Shown here: piece after piece, positions 1 through 6,956 of the stretch
How positions within the stretch are numbered: position 1 is the stretch's first letter
Layout of the letters: each line of letters starts with the position of its first letter
Assembly: GCF_001440545.1 (NCBI RefSeq)
Contig: NZ_LKHP01000017.1
Span: forward strand, 1-35,236
From: Caloramator mitchellensis
Lineage (GTDB): Bacteria > Bacillota > Clostridia > Clostridiales > Caloramatoraceae
Direction of reading: 5' to 3'
DNA length: 35,236 nucleotides
Notes under the pieces: model-generated
The model's input: the letters and a program-made list of their open reading frames with translations, nothing else
The model's database searches: none
Told to the model about the DNA's origin: nothing
Position numbers and translations under genes: made by a program

Positions 1-1469
1 CTCATATGTAAAACTCTAAGGTTTGTAATAACCTTATCATCATATACAATTACTTTGTCAACATAAGTGTTGATGATTTCTTGGATATCATCAACATTTT
101 TATTTTGCAAGCGGTGCATATCTTTAATGAGATACTTTTCGATTAATTCTTCATTAAGTGAATGAGTTTCAAGTTTGTGCCTAAGTTCATGGATAGTTGA
201 TATTACTTGATTTTTTTCTTCTTCAAGTTTATTCATTGCCACTTTCATTGTAGGACTATACATACCATCTGCAATAGCTGAGACTATATTATCAATTTTC
301 TTTTGTATTTCTTTTAGTTTTTCTTCAAGTAGTTCTAAGTCCTCGGCATCCTCATGAATCATTTTATTGTAATAGCCAATTAACTTTGATGTAAGCGATT
401 TAATTGCATCTGGATTAAATATACTAATTTTTAGATTTTCAATAACTTTTTCTTCAACATAATCCCTCTTAACTGCCTTTAAGTCACAGTTTTTAGTTCT
501 ATATTTTGTTCCACAAATATAGTTTGGATAAATTTTGCCTTTCATATGCGTAGTATGCCCTATAAGAGCAGCACCACATTTGGCACAGAAGATTTTACCA
601 GAAAGAAGATATATTTGTTTAGCTTTGTTTTTGCCATTAGCCCTGCTCTGCATTCTCTTTTTTATCTTATTAAAAAGTTCTACTGGTATAATTTGAGGTA
701 TAGCTCCAGGAACCTTGATAATTTCATCATCAGGTTTAGATTTGTGTTGATTTCTTTTCCCGTTTACATCCTTTTTAGCTTGCCTATTGAATACATAACA
801 TCCTGTATATTTTTCGTTTTTCAAAATGTCATGTAAACTTGCTTGAGTAAAATCATTCCCACGCTTAGTTTTAAATCCTCTTGCTTTTAATTCTTGTATG
901 AGCTTTTTATATCCAATTTCTTCTGCGTATCTTTGAAAAATGTATCTTACAATTTGGGCCTCTTTTTCATTTATTACATATTTACCATCAACTACATCAT
1001 ATCCAAGTGGAGGAGTGCCTCCATTATGTTTTGCTTTAATAGCATTCTCTTTCATGCCTTTCATAACTTCTCGTGCAAGATTTCTTGAATAATACTCAGC
1101 CATACCTTCTAAAACTGATTCAAGTATAATTGATTCAGGACTATCATCTAAGTTTTCAAGAACAGAAACAAGCCTAACACCATTCTTTTTTAGTTGTCTT
1201 TTGTAAAAAGCAGAATCATATCTATTACGAGCAAATCTATCAAGTTTATGAACTATAACAGTATCAAATATTCCAAGTGAACTATCTTTAATCATTTGAA
1301 GAAATTGAGGTCTATCATCTGATGTAGCAGACTTAGCTTCATCTGTATATATCTTAACTATTTCAAAACCTTGTTTTATTGCAAAATCTTTAATAGCTCT
1401 TATTTGAGCATCTATACTTTCCTCTCTTTGATTATCACTTGAATATCTTGCGTATATTGCGGCTTTCAT
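1..1469 (-). CDS. Large serine recombinase (phage integrase), 3' end outside window
   Basis: Site-specific recombinase that would integrate and excise the prophage. 489 residues are readable from an ATG at 1469 behind an AAAGGAGG site, and the frame is still open at the left edge. The N-terminus has the resolvase motif YARYSSDNQ with the candidate catalytic serine at 10-11, then KLDRFARNRYD. A recombinase domain follows, then a zinc ribbon beginning CAKCG near residue 294, then a lysine/glutamate-rich coiled coil. This order is the large serine integrase architecture rather than a tyrosine integrase. It is transcribed outward at the prophage end, so an attachment site would be expected to the left, beyond the window. 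Family is secure; the C-terminus is unseen. Confidence 0.95.
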   Translation of the reverse strand, partial: MKAAIYARYSSDNQREESIDAQIRAIKDFAIKQGFEIVKIYTDEAKSATSDDRPQFLQMIKDSSLGIFDTVIVHKLDRFARNRYDSAFYKRQLKKNGVRLVSVLENLDDSPESIILESVLEGMAEYYSRNLAREVMKGMKENAIKAKHNGGTPPLGYDVVDGKYVINEKEAQIVRYIFQRYAEEIGYKKLIQELKARGFKTKRGNDFTQASLHDILKNEKYTGCYVFNRQAKKDVNGKRNQHKSKPDDEIIKVPGAIPQIIPVELFNKIKKRMQSRANGKNKAKQIYLLSGKIFCAKCGAALIGHTTHMKGKIYPNYICGTKYRTKNCDLKAVKRDYVEEKVIENLKISIFNPDAIKSLTSKLIGYYNKMIHEDAEDLELLEEKLKEIQKKIDNIVSAIADGMYSPTMKVAMNKLEEEKNQVISTIHELRHKLETHSLNEELIEKYLIKDMHRLQNKNVDDIQEIINTYVDKVIVYDDKVITNLRVLHM

Positions 1470-1484
1470 AAGTATCCTCCTTTT

Positions 1485-1526
1485 GACAAAAAATAATAAC
1501 CCAACACACATAAAGTGTATTGGGTT
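1485..1526 (-). terminator. Intrinsic terminator in the integrase leader, minus-strand orientation
   Basis: A 12-bp stem with one A-C mismatch (1498-1509 with 1515-1526, loop 1510-1514) is followed on the minus strand by ATTATTTTTTG. It would end transcripts from the upstream gene. It also lies between the apparent integrase promoter (1579-1607) and the integrase start, so it may attenuate integrase expression. Confidence 0.7.
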
Positions 1527-1534
1527 TCGTGGAA
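1519..1534. repeat. 16-bp exact repeat, copy 1
   Basis: ATTGGGTTTCGTGGAA occurs here, partly inside the integrase-leader hairpin, and again at 5950-5965. Both copies are non-coding and in the same orientation. Together they bracket the lysogeny genes and the switch region. Function is unknown. Confidence 0.6.
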
Positions 1535-1578
1535 CCTCTTAATGGATTTCTATGAATCTCTGTTGGGTTTCTAATATT

Positions 1579-1607
1579 ATTTTAGCGAACAAGTGTTTGA
1601 ATGTCAA
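1579..1607 (-). promoter_or_regulatory. Probable integrase promoter
   Basis: On the minus strand, TTGACA (1607-1602) and TAAAAT (1584-1579) are separated by 17 bp. This near-consensus sigma-A promoter lies just beyond the stop of the 1613-2755 gene and faces the integrase. The leader would be about 100 nt long and would include the 1485-1526 terminator. Confidence 0.7.
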
Positions 1608-1612
1608 GTATA

Positions 1613-2755
1613 TTATTGCTTAACGATATCTTCATAACTAGCAATAATAAGTTTGCTTAATTTTTTTATATCTTGATATGAATTAATAAAAATTCTTGAT
1701 TCTCCATAGCCTTTAGGAGCTTGCTCAACTTTAAATCCATTGGATAATTGTGCAACTAAATTAACATCAAGTCGTGTAATAATATTTTTAAAATTAGAAT
1801 CAAGGTTTATTCTCAAGAACCATTTATTAATATTTTGATAATAAACAGAGAAATAATTAACTGTGTCTTTAAAATATATCTCTTTAACATCTTTACCCGA
1901 ACTTAAAATGATGTCTTTAATAATTTCAAATGAAGCTAATTCCTCGTGAGTAGTTTGGATTGATTTTTTTCTTTGTTCATCATTTGAATTTTGACTTTCA
2001 TTAGTAGTCTCATTATTTAAAGTTTCTGGTTCTTTATTTGTGGTTTGTAGTTCTTGTTGATATAAACCTTTACTAACAATATCTAAAACGGCGTTAGAGA
2101 TTGCTTTTTTAACAAGGGGCCTAAATCTTTCTATAACATTTGAAGTAATTCTTGAATTACTAAAATCTTTAATAATAAACCTAATAAATTCATCGTTAGG
2201 GTTTCTAAGTAATTCCTTTAATGTATCATTTAAAGCAGAGGTGTAAACAAGTTCTTCTGCATATTTTACAAGTGAATCTTTATCAAAAGAATCTTTTTTA
2301 AATTTAGATAAATTATCTATATCAGAATCATTTAAATTTGTAATGTCAACAACTAAAAAAGGTTTTTCATCCATTATATTATCCGCAGATAAGTCTGTAA
2401 AAAATTTATATTCTACCCCATTTGTTAGAATTCCAAGTTTAACTTCTTGAACTGCGTTGAAATAACGTGATAATTGAGCATCATGATTTGTTAAATTTTC
2501 ATTCACGGGTTTTGCTTCTATAAAGGCAACAGGAACACCATCTTTAAAAAGTGCATAATCTACTTTTTCGCCTTTCTTTTTACCAAAATCAGCTAAGTAT
2601 TCAGGTCTTACTTCAAGAGGATTAAAAACGTCATAACCTAAAACTTGAATAAATGGAATAATAAGAGCCTGTTTTGTCATTTCTTCATTAGTAACATGAA
2701 CTCTTCGTTCAATGATTTGAATAGAAAGTTTTTGAATTTCTTCTTTAAAACCCAT
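1613..2755 (-). CDS. Solo HsdR-N-type PD-(D/E)XK nuclease-like protein
   Basis: 380 residues. The first 150 resemble the N-terminal nuclease domain of type I restriction HsdR subunits: D66 in KVDYALF, then E80-x-K82 in AFIEAKP after a beta-strand, then Q94 in HDAQLSRYF. The middle is a low-complexity, Asn/Glu/Thr-rich linker near residues 240-270. The last 100 residues form a second, unrecognised domain. No helicase motor, HsdM or HsdS lies nearby, so this is not a full restriction system. It sits in the lysogeny module between integrase and ImmA, with its own ribosome site and a terminator after it. I infer a lysogen-expressed defence or superinfection-exclusion gene; no phenotype can be read from sequence. 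Confidence 0.75.
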   Translation of the reverse strand: MGFKEEIQKLSIQIIERRVHVTNEEMTKQALIIPFIQVLGYDVFNPLEVRPEYLADFGKKKGEKVDYALFKDGVPVAFIEAKPVNENLTNHDAQLSRYFNAVQEVKLGILTNGVEYKFFTDLSADNIMDEKPFLVVDITNLNDSDIDNLSKFKKDSFDKDSLVKYAEELVYTSALNDTLKELLRNPNDEFIRFIIKDFSNSRITSNVIERFRPLVKKAISNAVLDIVSKGLYQQELQTTNKEPETLNNETTNESQNSNDEQRKKSIQTTHEELASFEIIKDIILSSGKDVKEIYFKDTVNYFSVYYQNINKWFLRINLDSNFKNIITRLDVNLVAQLSNGFKVEQAPKGYGESRIFINSYQDIKKLSKLIIASYEDIVKQ

Positions 2756-2849
2756 TTAAATACCTCCATTATATATTAAATCTATATTATTTACATTTAT
2801 TAGGTTGGTGCTCAAAGGCTCTCGAATTTTGGTCGCCTATATTTTAATA

Positions 2850-3272
2850 CTATCTTATTATTAATAACTCTGATGGTATGCAGAATATTGCGGCAATTTG
2901 TTCTATAGAATAACCTTCGTATTGTTTTAATGTTTCATCGGGAATAAGCAGGTATGAACTAAATAGATTTGCTTCGTTTTCTAATTTATTAGTGCTGAGT
3001 AATGTGTATTGCTTCAAAAATGTGCAGTTTATTTTAGTGTGTAGAATAGCATGTCCAATTTCATGGCCGCAAACATAAAGGCTTTCTGAATATGTTAATT
3101 GCTTATTCAAGTAAATAAATTTATTTCGCTTTTCATACTGGTAAATCCCCTTAATTTCTGATGGGAAGTCCCAATTTACAGCGGTAATGCCTAAAAAATC
3201 AGCAAGTTCAAAAGGATTATTAGTTTTGTATTTTTTAACTAATTCATCAACCTTAGTTTTAATATAATTCAA
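2850..3272 (-). CDS. ImmA/IrrE-family metallopeptidase
   Basis: 140 residues with the zinc protease motif H70-E-x-x-H74 (HEIGHAILH) and the downstream ENEANLF segment (E98/E100) that supplies the third ligand in this family. ImmA-type proteases inactivate CI-like repressors of phages and integrative elements, often after DNA damage. Here the likely target is the repressor at 4464-4943, two genes upstream on the same strand. The start is TTG at 3272 behind GGAGGGG. The ribosome site lies inside a predicted hairpin (3273-3322), so translation may be restrained. Confidence 0.88.
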   Translation of the reverse strand: MNYIKTKVDELVKKYKTNNPFELADFLGITAVNWDFPSEIKGIYQYEKRNKFIYLNKQLTYSESLYVCGHEIGHAILHTKINCTFLKQYTLLSTNKLENEANLFSSYLLIPDETLKQYEGYSIEQIAAIFCIPSELLIIR

Positions 3273-3322
3273 AATAATCCCCTCCCCAAAATGGCGACCA
3301 TATAACCCAAGGGGAAATTATT
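3273..3322 (-). promoter_or_regulatory. Hairpin burying the ImmA ribosome binding site
   Basis: In the minus-strand mRNA, the segment from 3322-3311 (AAUAAUUUCCCC) can pair with 3282-3273 (GGGGAUUAUU), with two bulged U. The second arm contains part of the Shine-Dalgarno and ends right at the UUG start. Seen in sequence; regulatory effect inferred. Confidence 0.5.
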
Positions 3323-3359
3323 CATAATTTTAAATAATACTTTGAAAATATCATTTTAC

Positions 3360-4403
3360 TCACTCCACAATATTGTGCTTTATTTTTCGAGGTCTATAAA
3401 CATAGCCTTTTTCTTTTTTATTTATAAAATCTTTTAACGAATTATCAATTACAACTTTAAAAGAATCATCAATATGATACGAATTATCTAATACATTTTT
3501 TACTTTTTTAGGTTGATAATATGGTGTTTTTTTTGCTTGTTCTAAGAGTTTAATAGCTTCATCTATTTGCCCTAATTTTGTATAAATTTGTGCAATACGA
3601 ATATATCCAGAAGGCATAGCTGGATCCATTTTATTAGCTAACTTGTAACATCTTAAAGCATTGTCAAAGTCATATTCTCCTTCATAACATTTGCCTAGGT
3701 CGCTATATACCCAAAACAAATGAATTTCTAAGGTTATTTTTACGTTTTCCCCATCTCGAGTAACATATCCTTTTTCATAACTATCTTCAGTAGGATTTAT
3801 TAAATATTTTTCTAAATATTTTATTGCTTCTTTTCTGAACTTAGCTCCTTTCCAAACATAAGCTCTTCCAACTATTAAATAAGCTTTAGGGTCATCTATA
3901 TCTTTACATAGTTCAATAATTTTATCTAAAATTTTATGCCTATCTTTAGCTTCTTTAAGGATTTTTTCTGCAATTTTGTTTAATTGTGAATTAGAATTTC
4001 CAAATCCAACACTTAATTTTAAACTATCAAATAAAATTTTAGCGAGTTCAAGTTTTGCATTATTAGATAAATTATTTAAATTGATTTCTTTGCTTGTGTT
4101 ACTGTAATTTGGGGATGTATTACTACCTTTTTTATCATTGTATTTTTCTTCTTGTGATGAGATATTTATTGATTTGTGAGCAAATATATTTAGTATTTTT
4201 GTTATAAAATTTAAGCTTTTGCCTGATTTAACATTAGGATTAGTAATAGTATCATAGACGCAACCACATTCACACGAAACTGGTAGGTTTAAAATGAAAC
4301 CTTCTTTGGATGGGAAACAAGTATTTTTAAGTATGTGTTTGATATTTCCACAGTTTGGACATTTTGCAACGATAAAGTCATCATTTGCCTTTATAAATTT
4401 CAC
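3360..4403 (-). CDS. Zinc-ribbon and TPR protein of the lysogeny module
   Basis: 347 residues from a GTG start behind AAAAGGGG. An N-terminal zinc-ribbon-like segment has CPNCG near residue 15 and CECGC near residue 45. A low-complexity Ser/Asn-rich stretch follows (about 85-115). Residues 125-320 are helical TPR-like repeats, clearest at DLGKCYEGEYDFDNALRCYKLA and IRIAQIYTKLGQIDEAIKLLEQA. No catalytic motif is visible. It lies between repressor and ImmA on the same strand, so it is probably expressed in the lysogen. The TPRs suggest protein binding; the partner and role are unknown. Confidence 0.7.
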   Translation of the reverse strand: MKFIKANDDFIVAKCPNCGNIKHILKNTCFPSKEGFILNLPVSCECGCVYDTITNPNVKSGKSLNFITKILNIFAHKSINISSQEEKYNDKKGSNTSPNYSNTSKEINLNNLSNNAKLELAKILFDSLKLSVGFGNSNSQLNKIAEKILKEAKDRHKILDKIIELCKDIDDPKAYLIVGRAYVWKGAKFRKEAIKYLEKYLINPTEDSYEKGYVTRDGENVKITLEIHLFWVYSDLGKCYEGEYDFDNALRCYKLANKMDPAMPSGYIRIAQIYTKLGQIDEAIKLLEQAKKTPYYQPKKVKNVLDNSYHIDDSFKVVIDNSLKDFINKKEKGYVYRPRKIKHNIVE

Positions 4404-4463
4404 ATTTCCAACCCCTTTTAATAAAACATTTTAAAATTAAATTATTAAACACACTTAATAATA

Positions 4464-4943
4464 TTATTCATTATCTTTTCTATACTTTTTAGGAGTATAT
4501 TTTTTATTGATTATTTTAGCCTGCCTCATACCAAATTCTAATGCTGCTAAAATACTTTCAATAGCTTCTGGAGATGCAGGCTCTCCGTTAAACATTAATC
4601 CTTGTTGTTTAAGTAAATCTTCTTTCATTTTTTCAAGTCTTTTAGCAATATCTTTTTCTTCTTTAGCAGTAAGTTGAAGAGTTGAGGATTCAGTTTTTTC
4701 TGTATAATCTTTCTCTATATAACCAGCAGCTCTAAACATATATTCCTCATCTACATTTAAACATCGAGCAAGAATTTTAATCGTGTCAGCGTCGGGCTTT
4801 TCTGTAACTCCACTTTCTATTCTACTAATAGTAGTATTACTTAAACCTGTTATTTGTGCTAATTTCCTTTGGCTGTAACCTTTGCTTTGCCTTAGTCTGA
4901 CAACATAATCACCAAAGGCTTCATTTTCTTTTTTATATATCAT
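4464..4943 (-). CDS. XRE-family CI-like prophage repressor
   Basis: 159 residues. The helix-turn-helix spans about 9-66, with QRKLAQITGLSNTTISRIESG as recognition region. The C-terminal part is helical and charged, with no Ser-Lys LexA-type autoprotease dyad visible. That fits a repressor cleared by the neighbouring ImmA protease rather than by self-cleavage. The ATG at 4943 has AAGGAGG upstream. It diverges from the Cro-like gene across a 164-bp region holding three 18-bp operators, one of which overlaps its own promoter. Confidence 0.9.
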   Translation of the reverse strand: MIYKKENEAFGDYVVRLRQSKGYSQRKLAQITGLSNTTISRIESGVTEKPDADTIKILARCLNVDEEYMFRAAGYIEKDYTEKTESSTLQLTAKEEKDIAKRLEKMKEDLLKQQGLMFNGEPASPEAIESILAALEFGMRQAKIINKKYTPKKYRKDNE

Positions 4944-4979
4944 ATCTCAATTTCTCCTCCTTGCCCTTGTTCTAAAATA

Positions 4980-5008
4980 ATTATATCAAATATGTTGCAC
5001 ACAAGAAA
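4980..5008 (-). promoter_or_regulatory. Leftward (repressor) promoter
   Basis: On the minus strand, TATAAT lies at 4985-4980 with a weak -35 (TTTCTT, 5008-5003) 17 bp upstream. Operator 4993-5010 sits between and over these elements, so repressor autoregulation is likely. Confidence 0.5.
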
Positions 5009-5010
5009 CA
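4993..5010. promoter_or_regulatory. Operator O1
   Basis: TGTTGC-ACACAA-GAAACA, an 18-bp imperfect palindrome sharing half-sites with 5037-5054 and 5074-5091. It overlaps the leftward promoter. Confidence 0.65.
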
Positions 5011-5036
5011 TAATTTTATAAAATTTTCAAAAAAAG

Positions 5037-5054
5037 TGTTGCATAAATGCCACA
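5037..5054. promoter_or_regulatory. Operator O2
   Basis: TGTTGC-ATAAAT-GCCACA, same half-site pattern as O1 and O3. It covers the -35 of the rightward promoter, so bound repressor should block early transcription. Confidence 0.7.
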
Positions 5055-5068
5055 ATATAGGTTATAAT
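5039..5068 (+). promoter_or_regulatory. Rightward early promoter
   Basis: TTGCAT (5039-5044) and TATAAT (5063-5068) with an 18-bp spacer, 40 bp upstream of the Cro-like start. O2 overlaps the -35 and O3 overlaps the start-site region. Confidence 0.7.
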
Positions 5069-5073
5069 AAAAG

Positions 5074-5091
5074 TGTCACATAAAAGCAACA
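5074..5091. promoter_or_regulatory. Operator O3
   Basis: TGTCAC-ATAAAA-GCAACA, third member of the operator set. It lies just downstream of the rightward -10 and upstream of the Cro-like ribosome site. Confidence 0.7.
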
Positions 5092-5107
5092 AAATGGAGG
5101 TGATAAT

Positions 5108-5350
5108 ATGGCATTAGTTGCGAATATAAATGAGTTTAATAAATTGCAGCAATCATTAGGATTAAACTATAGTCAATTAGCCGCAAAAATAGGGGTTTCA
5201 AGAACTCAACTTTGGAGAGTTCTTAAACAACAATGTGTTCCAGGAGAACAATTTATAGCAGGTTTTAAAGCAGCTTTTCCTAATCAAGATTTAGAAAAAT
5301 TTTTTTTACTAAAAATGGTGCAACAAAGTGACACTACATCCTCTGCCTAA
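5108..5350 (+). CDS. Cro-like XRE-family regulator
   Basis: 80 residues with a single helix-turn-helix (about 15-55; LNYSQLAAKIGVSRTQLWRVL). It is the first gene rightward from the switch and has a GGAGGTGATA ribosome site. Position and size fit a Cro-like protein that turns down the repressor promoter by binding the same three operators. Its sequence differs from the CI-like protein, so binding to those operators is inferred from context. Confidence 0.8.
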   Translation: MALVANINEFNKLQQSLGLNYSQLAAKIGVSRTQLWRVLKQQCVPGEQFIAGFKAAFPNQDLEKFFLLKMVQQSDTTSSA

Positions 5351-5401
5351 CAATAGTTTATGCAGAATATAAAAAAAGATGATGGAAGGAGGTGTGGGAG
5401 A

Positions 5402-5554
5402 ATGAAGGAACTAAAAGTTAAAGTTAATTTAGAAGATAGTAGCCTGCTAAAAGAATTAGTTGAAGCAATTGAGGAATTTAACAAAGCAATAAACCGACTT
5501 GAAAATATCACTACTAAATTGAGTGAAATTCAAGTCGGCTTAAAGGTAGATTAG
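5402..5554 (+). CDS. Small coiled-coil early protein
   Basis: 50 residues, charged and helical with heptad-like spacing (LKELVEAIEEFNKAINRLENI). The ATG at 5402 is preferred because GGAAGGAGG lies just upstream; an in-frame ATG at 5360 has no such site. Its end overlaps the end of the convergent 5551-5874 gene by four bases. Function not recognised. Confidence 0.55.
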   Translation: MKELKVKVNLEDSSLLKELVEAIEEFNKAINRLENITTKLSEIQVGLKVD

Positions 5555-5874
5555 AAGTCTAATTTCTTAGCTATATAAGTTTCTGCAGCTTTAGAAAGCA
5601 TTTCTTCCCAAGAAGAAAAAGTAGTTGTTTTCCGAACAACTTCATCCATTTTATTATCTGGTATTGCTTCAAAATCTTCCTGGGAGTTTACTTCAAAGCC
5701 ACCATAAGAAAGTAACTCTTCAAAGCTTGAAAAATTAGTGTATCGGCTCATAAATTGACTGTTAAATAGTTCATCGAAACTTACAGTATTATTTTTCTCG
5801 AGTTCTTTTAGATTGTCTTCAATCTTTTTAAGATTTTTACTAAATTCGTCAAAACCTTTAATTTTATATGACAT
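5551..5874 (-). CDS. Minus-strand protein inside the early operon, probable lysogen-expressed gene
   Basis: 107 residues. A charged helix (1-30) is followed by two similar segments, NNTVSFDELFNSQFM and TTTFSSWEEMLSKA, with aromatic/acidic spacing that resembles small hypothetical proteins of Firmicutes mobile elements as I remember them. It points against the early operon, so early transcription would be antisense to it; expression in the lysogen is the likely time. It has AAGGAGGTGAATAGGT before its ATG, and a perfect 10-bp inverted repeat overlaps that site. Function not known; an exclusion or regulatory role is only a guess. Confidence 0.7.
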   Translation of the reverse strand: MSYKIKGFDEFSKNLKKIEDNLKELEKNNTVSFDELFNSQFMSRYTNFSSFEELLSYGGFEVNSQEDFEAIPDNKMDEVVRKTTTFSSWEEMLSKAAETYIAKKLDF

Positions 5875-5887
5875 ACCTATTCACCTC

Positions 5888-5916
5888 CTTTCTTGTAAAA
5901 AAATTCTACAAGAAAG
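5888..5916 (-). promoter_or_regulatory. Perfect 10-bp inverted repeat at the ribosome site of the 5551-5874 gene
   Basis: CTTTCTTGTA (5888-5897) and TACAAGAAAG (5907-5916) flank a 9-base loop. On the minus strand the second arm runs into AAGGAGG, so the hairpin partly hides the ribosome site of the 5874 start. It lacks a T run on either side, so it is not a terminator. It may be an RNA switch or a protein operator. Confidence 0.55.
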
Positions 5917-5949
5917 AGGAAAATCCTGCTAAATAAAAATTTAATAAGA

Positions 5950-5965
5950 ATTGGGTTTCGTGGAA
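5950..5965. repeat. 16-bp exact repeat, copy 2
   Basis: Second copy of the 16-bp sequence at 1519-1534, same orientation, in the non-coding stretch just before the Com-like gene at 6001. Confidence 0.6.
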
Positions 5966-6000
5966 AAGGGAGATGAGGGGCATAAAGAGGAGGAATAAAT

Positions 6001-6144
6001 ATGTTAGAGAACATGGATGACTTTAGATGCCCCAAATGTAACAAACTATTATTTAAATATAGGTTAAAGGGTTCGTTGGCTGTAGAAGTGAAATGCACAA
6101 GGTGTAGTGTTATTGCAACATTAATAATAAAAAAGGAGGGGTAA
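6001..6144 (+). CDS. Com-like zinc-finger protein
   Basis: 47 residues with two CxxC pairs: FRCPKCNKLLFK near 9-20 and VKCTRCSVI near 32-40. Spacing and the CNKLLFK motif match the Mu Com family (small zinc-binding proteins; Mu Com activates translation of mom mRNA). ATG at 6001 behind GAGGAGG. No mom-like modification gene is visible downstream, so the RNA target, if any, is unknown. It begins the rightward run of small early genes. Confidence 0.7.
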   Translation: MLENMDDFRCPKCNKLLFKYRLKGSLAVEVKCTRCSVIATLIIKKEG

Positions 6145-6146
6145 CA

Positions 6147-6299
6147 TTGGAAGTTCTCCTAATCAGCATCATTGATAGTAAAGACAATAACAAGACAATT
6201 GAAGTTATAGGCAAAGAAGAAATGTCAGAAGAATCTTATTTGAAACCTATGGTGAATATCCTAAAGAAAAATATAGAAGCTGAAGGAGGTGCAAAGTGA
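6147..6299 (+). CDS. Small early protein, TTG start
   Basis: 50 residues from TTG at 6147, which has AAAGGAGGGG three bases upstream of the preceding stop. It begins LEVLLISIIDSKDNNK and ends in a charged helix. It is translationally linked to its neighbours: two bases after the Com-like stop, and its TGA shares a base with the next ATG. Function not recognised. Confidence 0.55.
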   Translation: MEVLLISIIDSKDNNKTIEVIGKEEMSEESYLKPMVNILKKNIEAEGGAK

Positions 6300-6532
6300 T
6301 GAACTTAGAACAAAGAGTAGCAGAGCTTGGAAAAAGAGTGGCTGAACTTGAGAAGAAAGCCCAGCCGAAAGATTTAAAGCTACAAGAAAAACATATTAGA
6401 AAGTTGATATCAATAAAAGAAGAATTTGAAAGAATGGATATTAACAATTTAATTAACAGGTTTAACAATAATTTAGCAATGTCATTAACAGAATATGAAA
6501 TCATCACAGCAGTTTTTGAATTATGTAAATAA
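6299..6532 (+). CDS. Coiled-coil early protein
   Basis: 77 residues. Residues 2-25 are a leucine/glutamate heptad pattern (LEQRVAELGKRVAELEKKA) and the rest is helical. The ATG at 6299 overlaps the upstream stop and sits nine bases after GGAGG; a GTG at 6296 is an alternative. Likely oligomeric; function unknown. Confidence 0.6.
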   Translation: MNLEQRVAELGKRVAELEKKAQPKDLKLQEKHIRKLISIKEEFERMDINNLINRFNNNLAMSLTEYEIITAVFELCK

Positions 6533-6581
6533 ATTAGGGAGGAAAATCCTGCAAAATCTTTCCAACAAAGGAGGTAAAGTA

Positions 6582-6767
6582 ATGAACGAAATGCAAAGGC
6601 TAAAAGCAATGAATGACATGCTTTTAGAAGCAATCAAAAACAAAGACGCTGAACTTGTGGACCTGTACTATAAAAACGTTATGCTCCAGTGGGAAAATAA
6701 CGAGCTGAAAAGCAAAATTGAACAGCTAGAAAAAACATCCATAAAATTCGAATACGTTGGGAGGTAA
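6582..6767 (+). CDS. Small coiled-coil early protein
   Basis: 61 residues, almost wholly helical, with heptad repeats (WENNELKSKIEQLEK). ATG at 6582 chosen for its AAAGGAGG site. An upstream in-frame ATG at 6495 lies inside the previous gene and lacks a ribosome site. Function not recognised. Confidence 0.6.
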   Translation: MNEMQRLKAMNDMLLEAIKNKDAELVDLYYKNVMLQWENNELKSKIEQLEKTSIKFEYVGR

Positions 6768-6771
6768 GGTT

Positions 6772-6945
6772 ATGGACTTAAGCAGAATCAGAGAAATAAG
6801 GGAAGATTTTGCAAGGCGTATGGCACTAGCAGAAATGAGGGGAGACGAAAAAGAACTCATGCTATTAGACATGGAAATGGAAGATAGCATGATTCTCAAG
6901 CATGGTAGAGTGTCAGGCATAGTTGATGAAGAAGATTTGTTTTAG
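6772..6945 (+). CDS. Small acidic helical early protein
   Basis: 57 residues beginning MDLSRIREIREDFARRMALAE, then an acidic tail. ATG at 6772 behind GGGAGGTAAGG; in-frame codons upstream overlap the previous gene without a ribosome site. Part of the tightly packed early operon. Function not recognised. Confidence 0.6.
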   Translation: MDLSRIREIREDFARRMALAEMRGDEKELMLLDMEMEDSMILKHGRVSGIVDEEDLF

Positions 6946-6956
6946 GAGGGAGATAA

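Noticed and set aside
1519-1534. Reading the 16-bp repeat as the prophage attachment core
   Set aside because: The second copy is inside the prophage at 5950, and the integrase points left, so attL should lie beyond the left edge.
2831-3298. 8-bp inverted TGGTCGCC / GGCGACCA flanking the ImmA gene
   Set aside because: Too short to mean an insertion element; chance is likely.
5494-5538. Perfect 10-bp inverted repeat CCGACTTGAA / TTCAAGTCGG with a 25-base loop
   Set aside because: It lies inside the coding part of the 5402-5554 gene with a large loop and no T run; it may still act on mRNA, but support is thin.
5877-6098. 73-aa minus-strand frame over the Com-like gene
   Set aside because: The plus strand has a cysteine-patterned protein with a ribosome site; the minus frame has neither.
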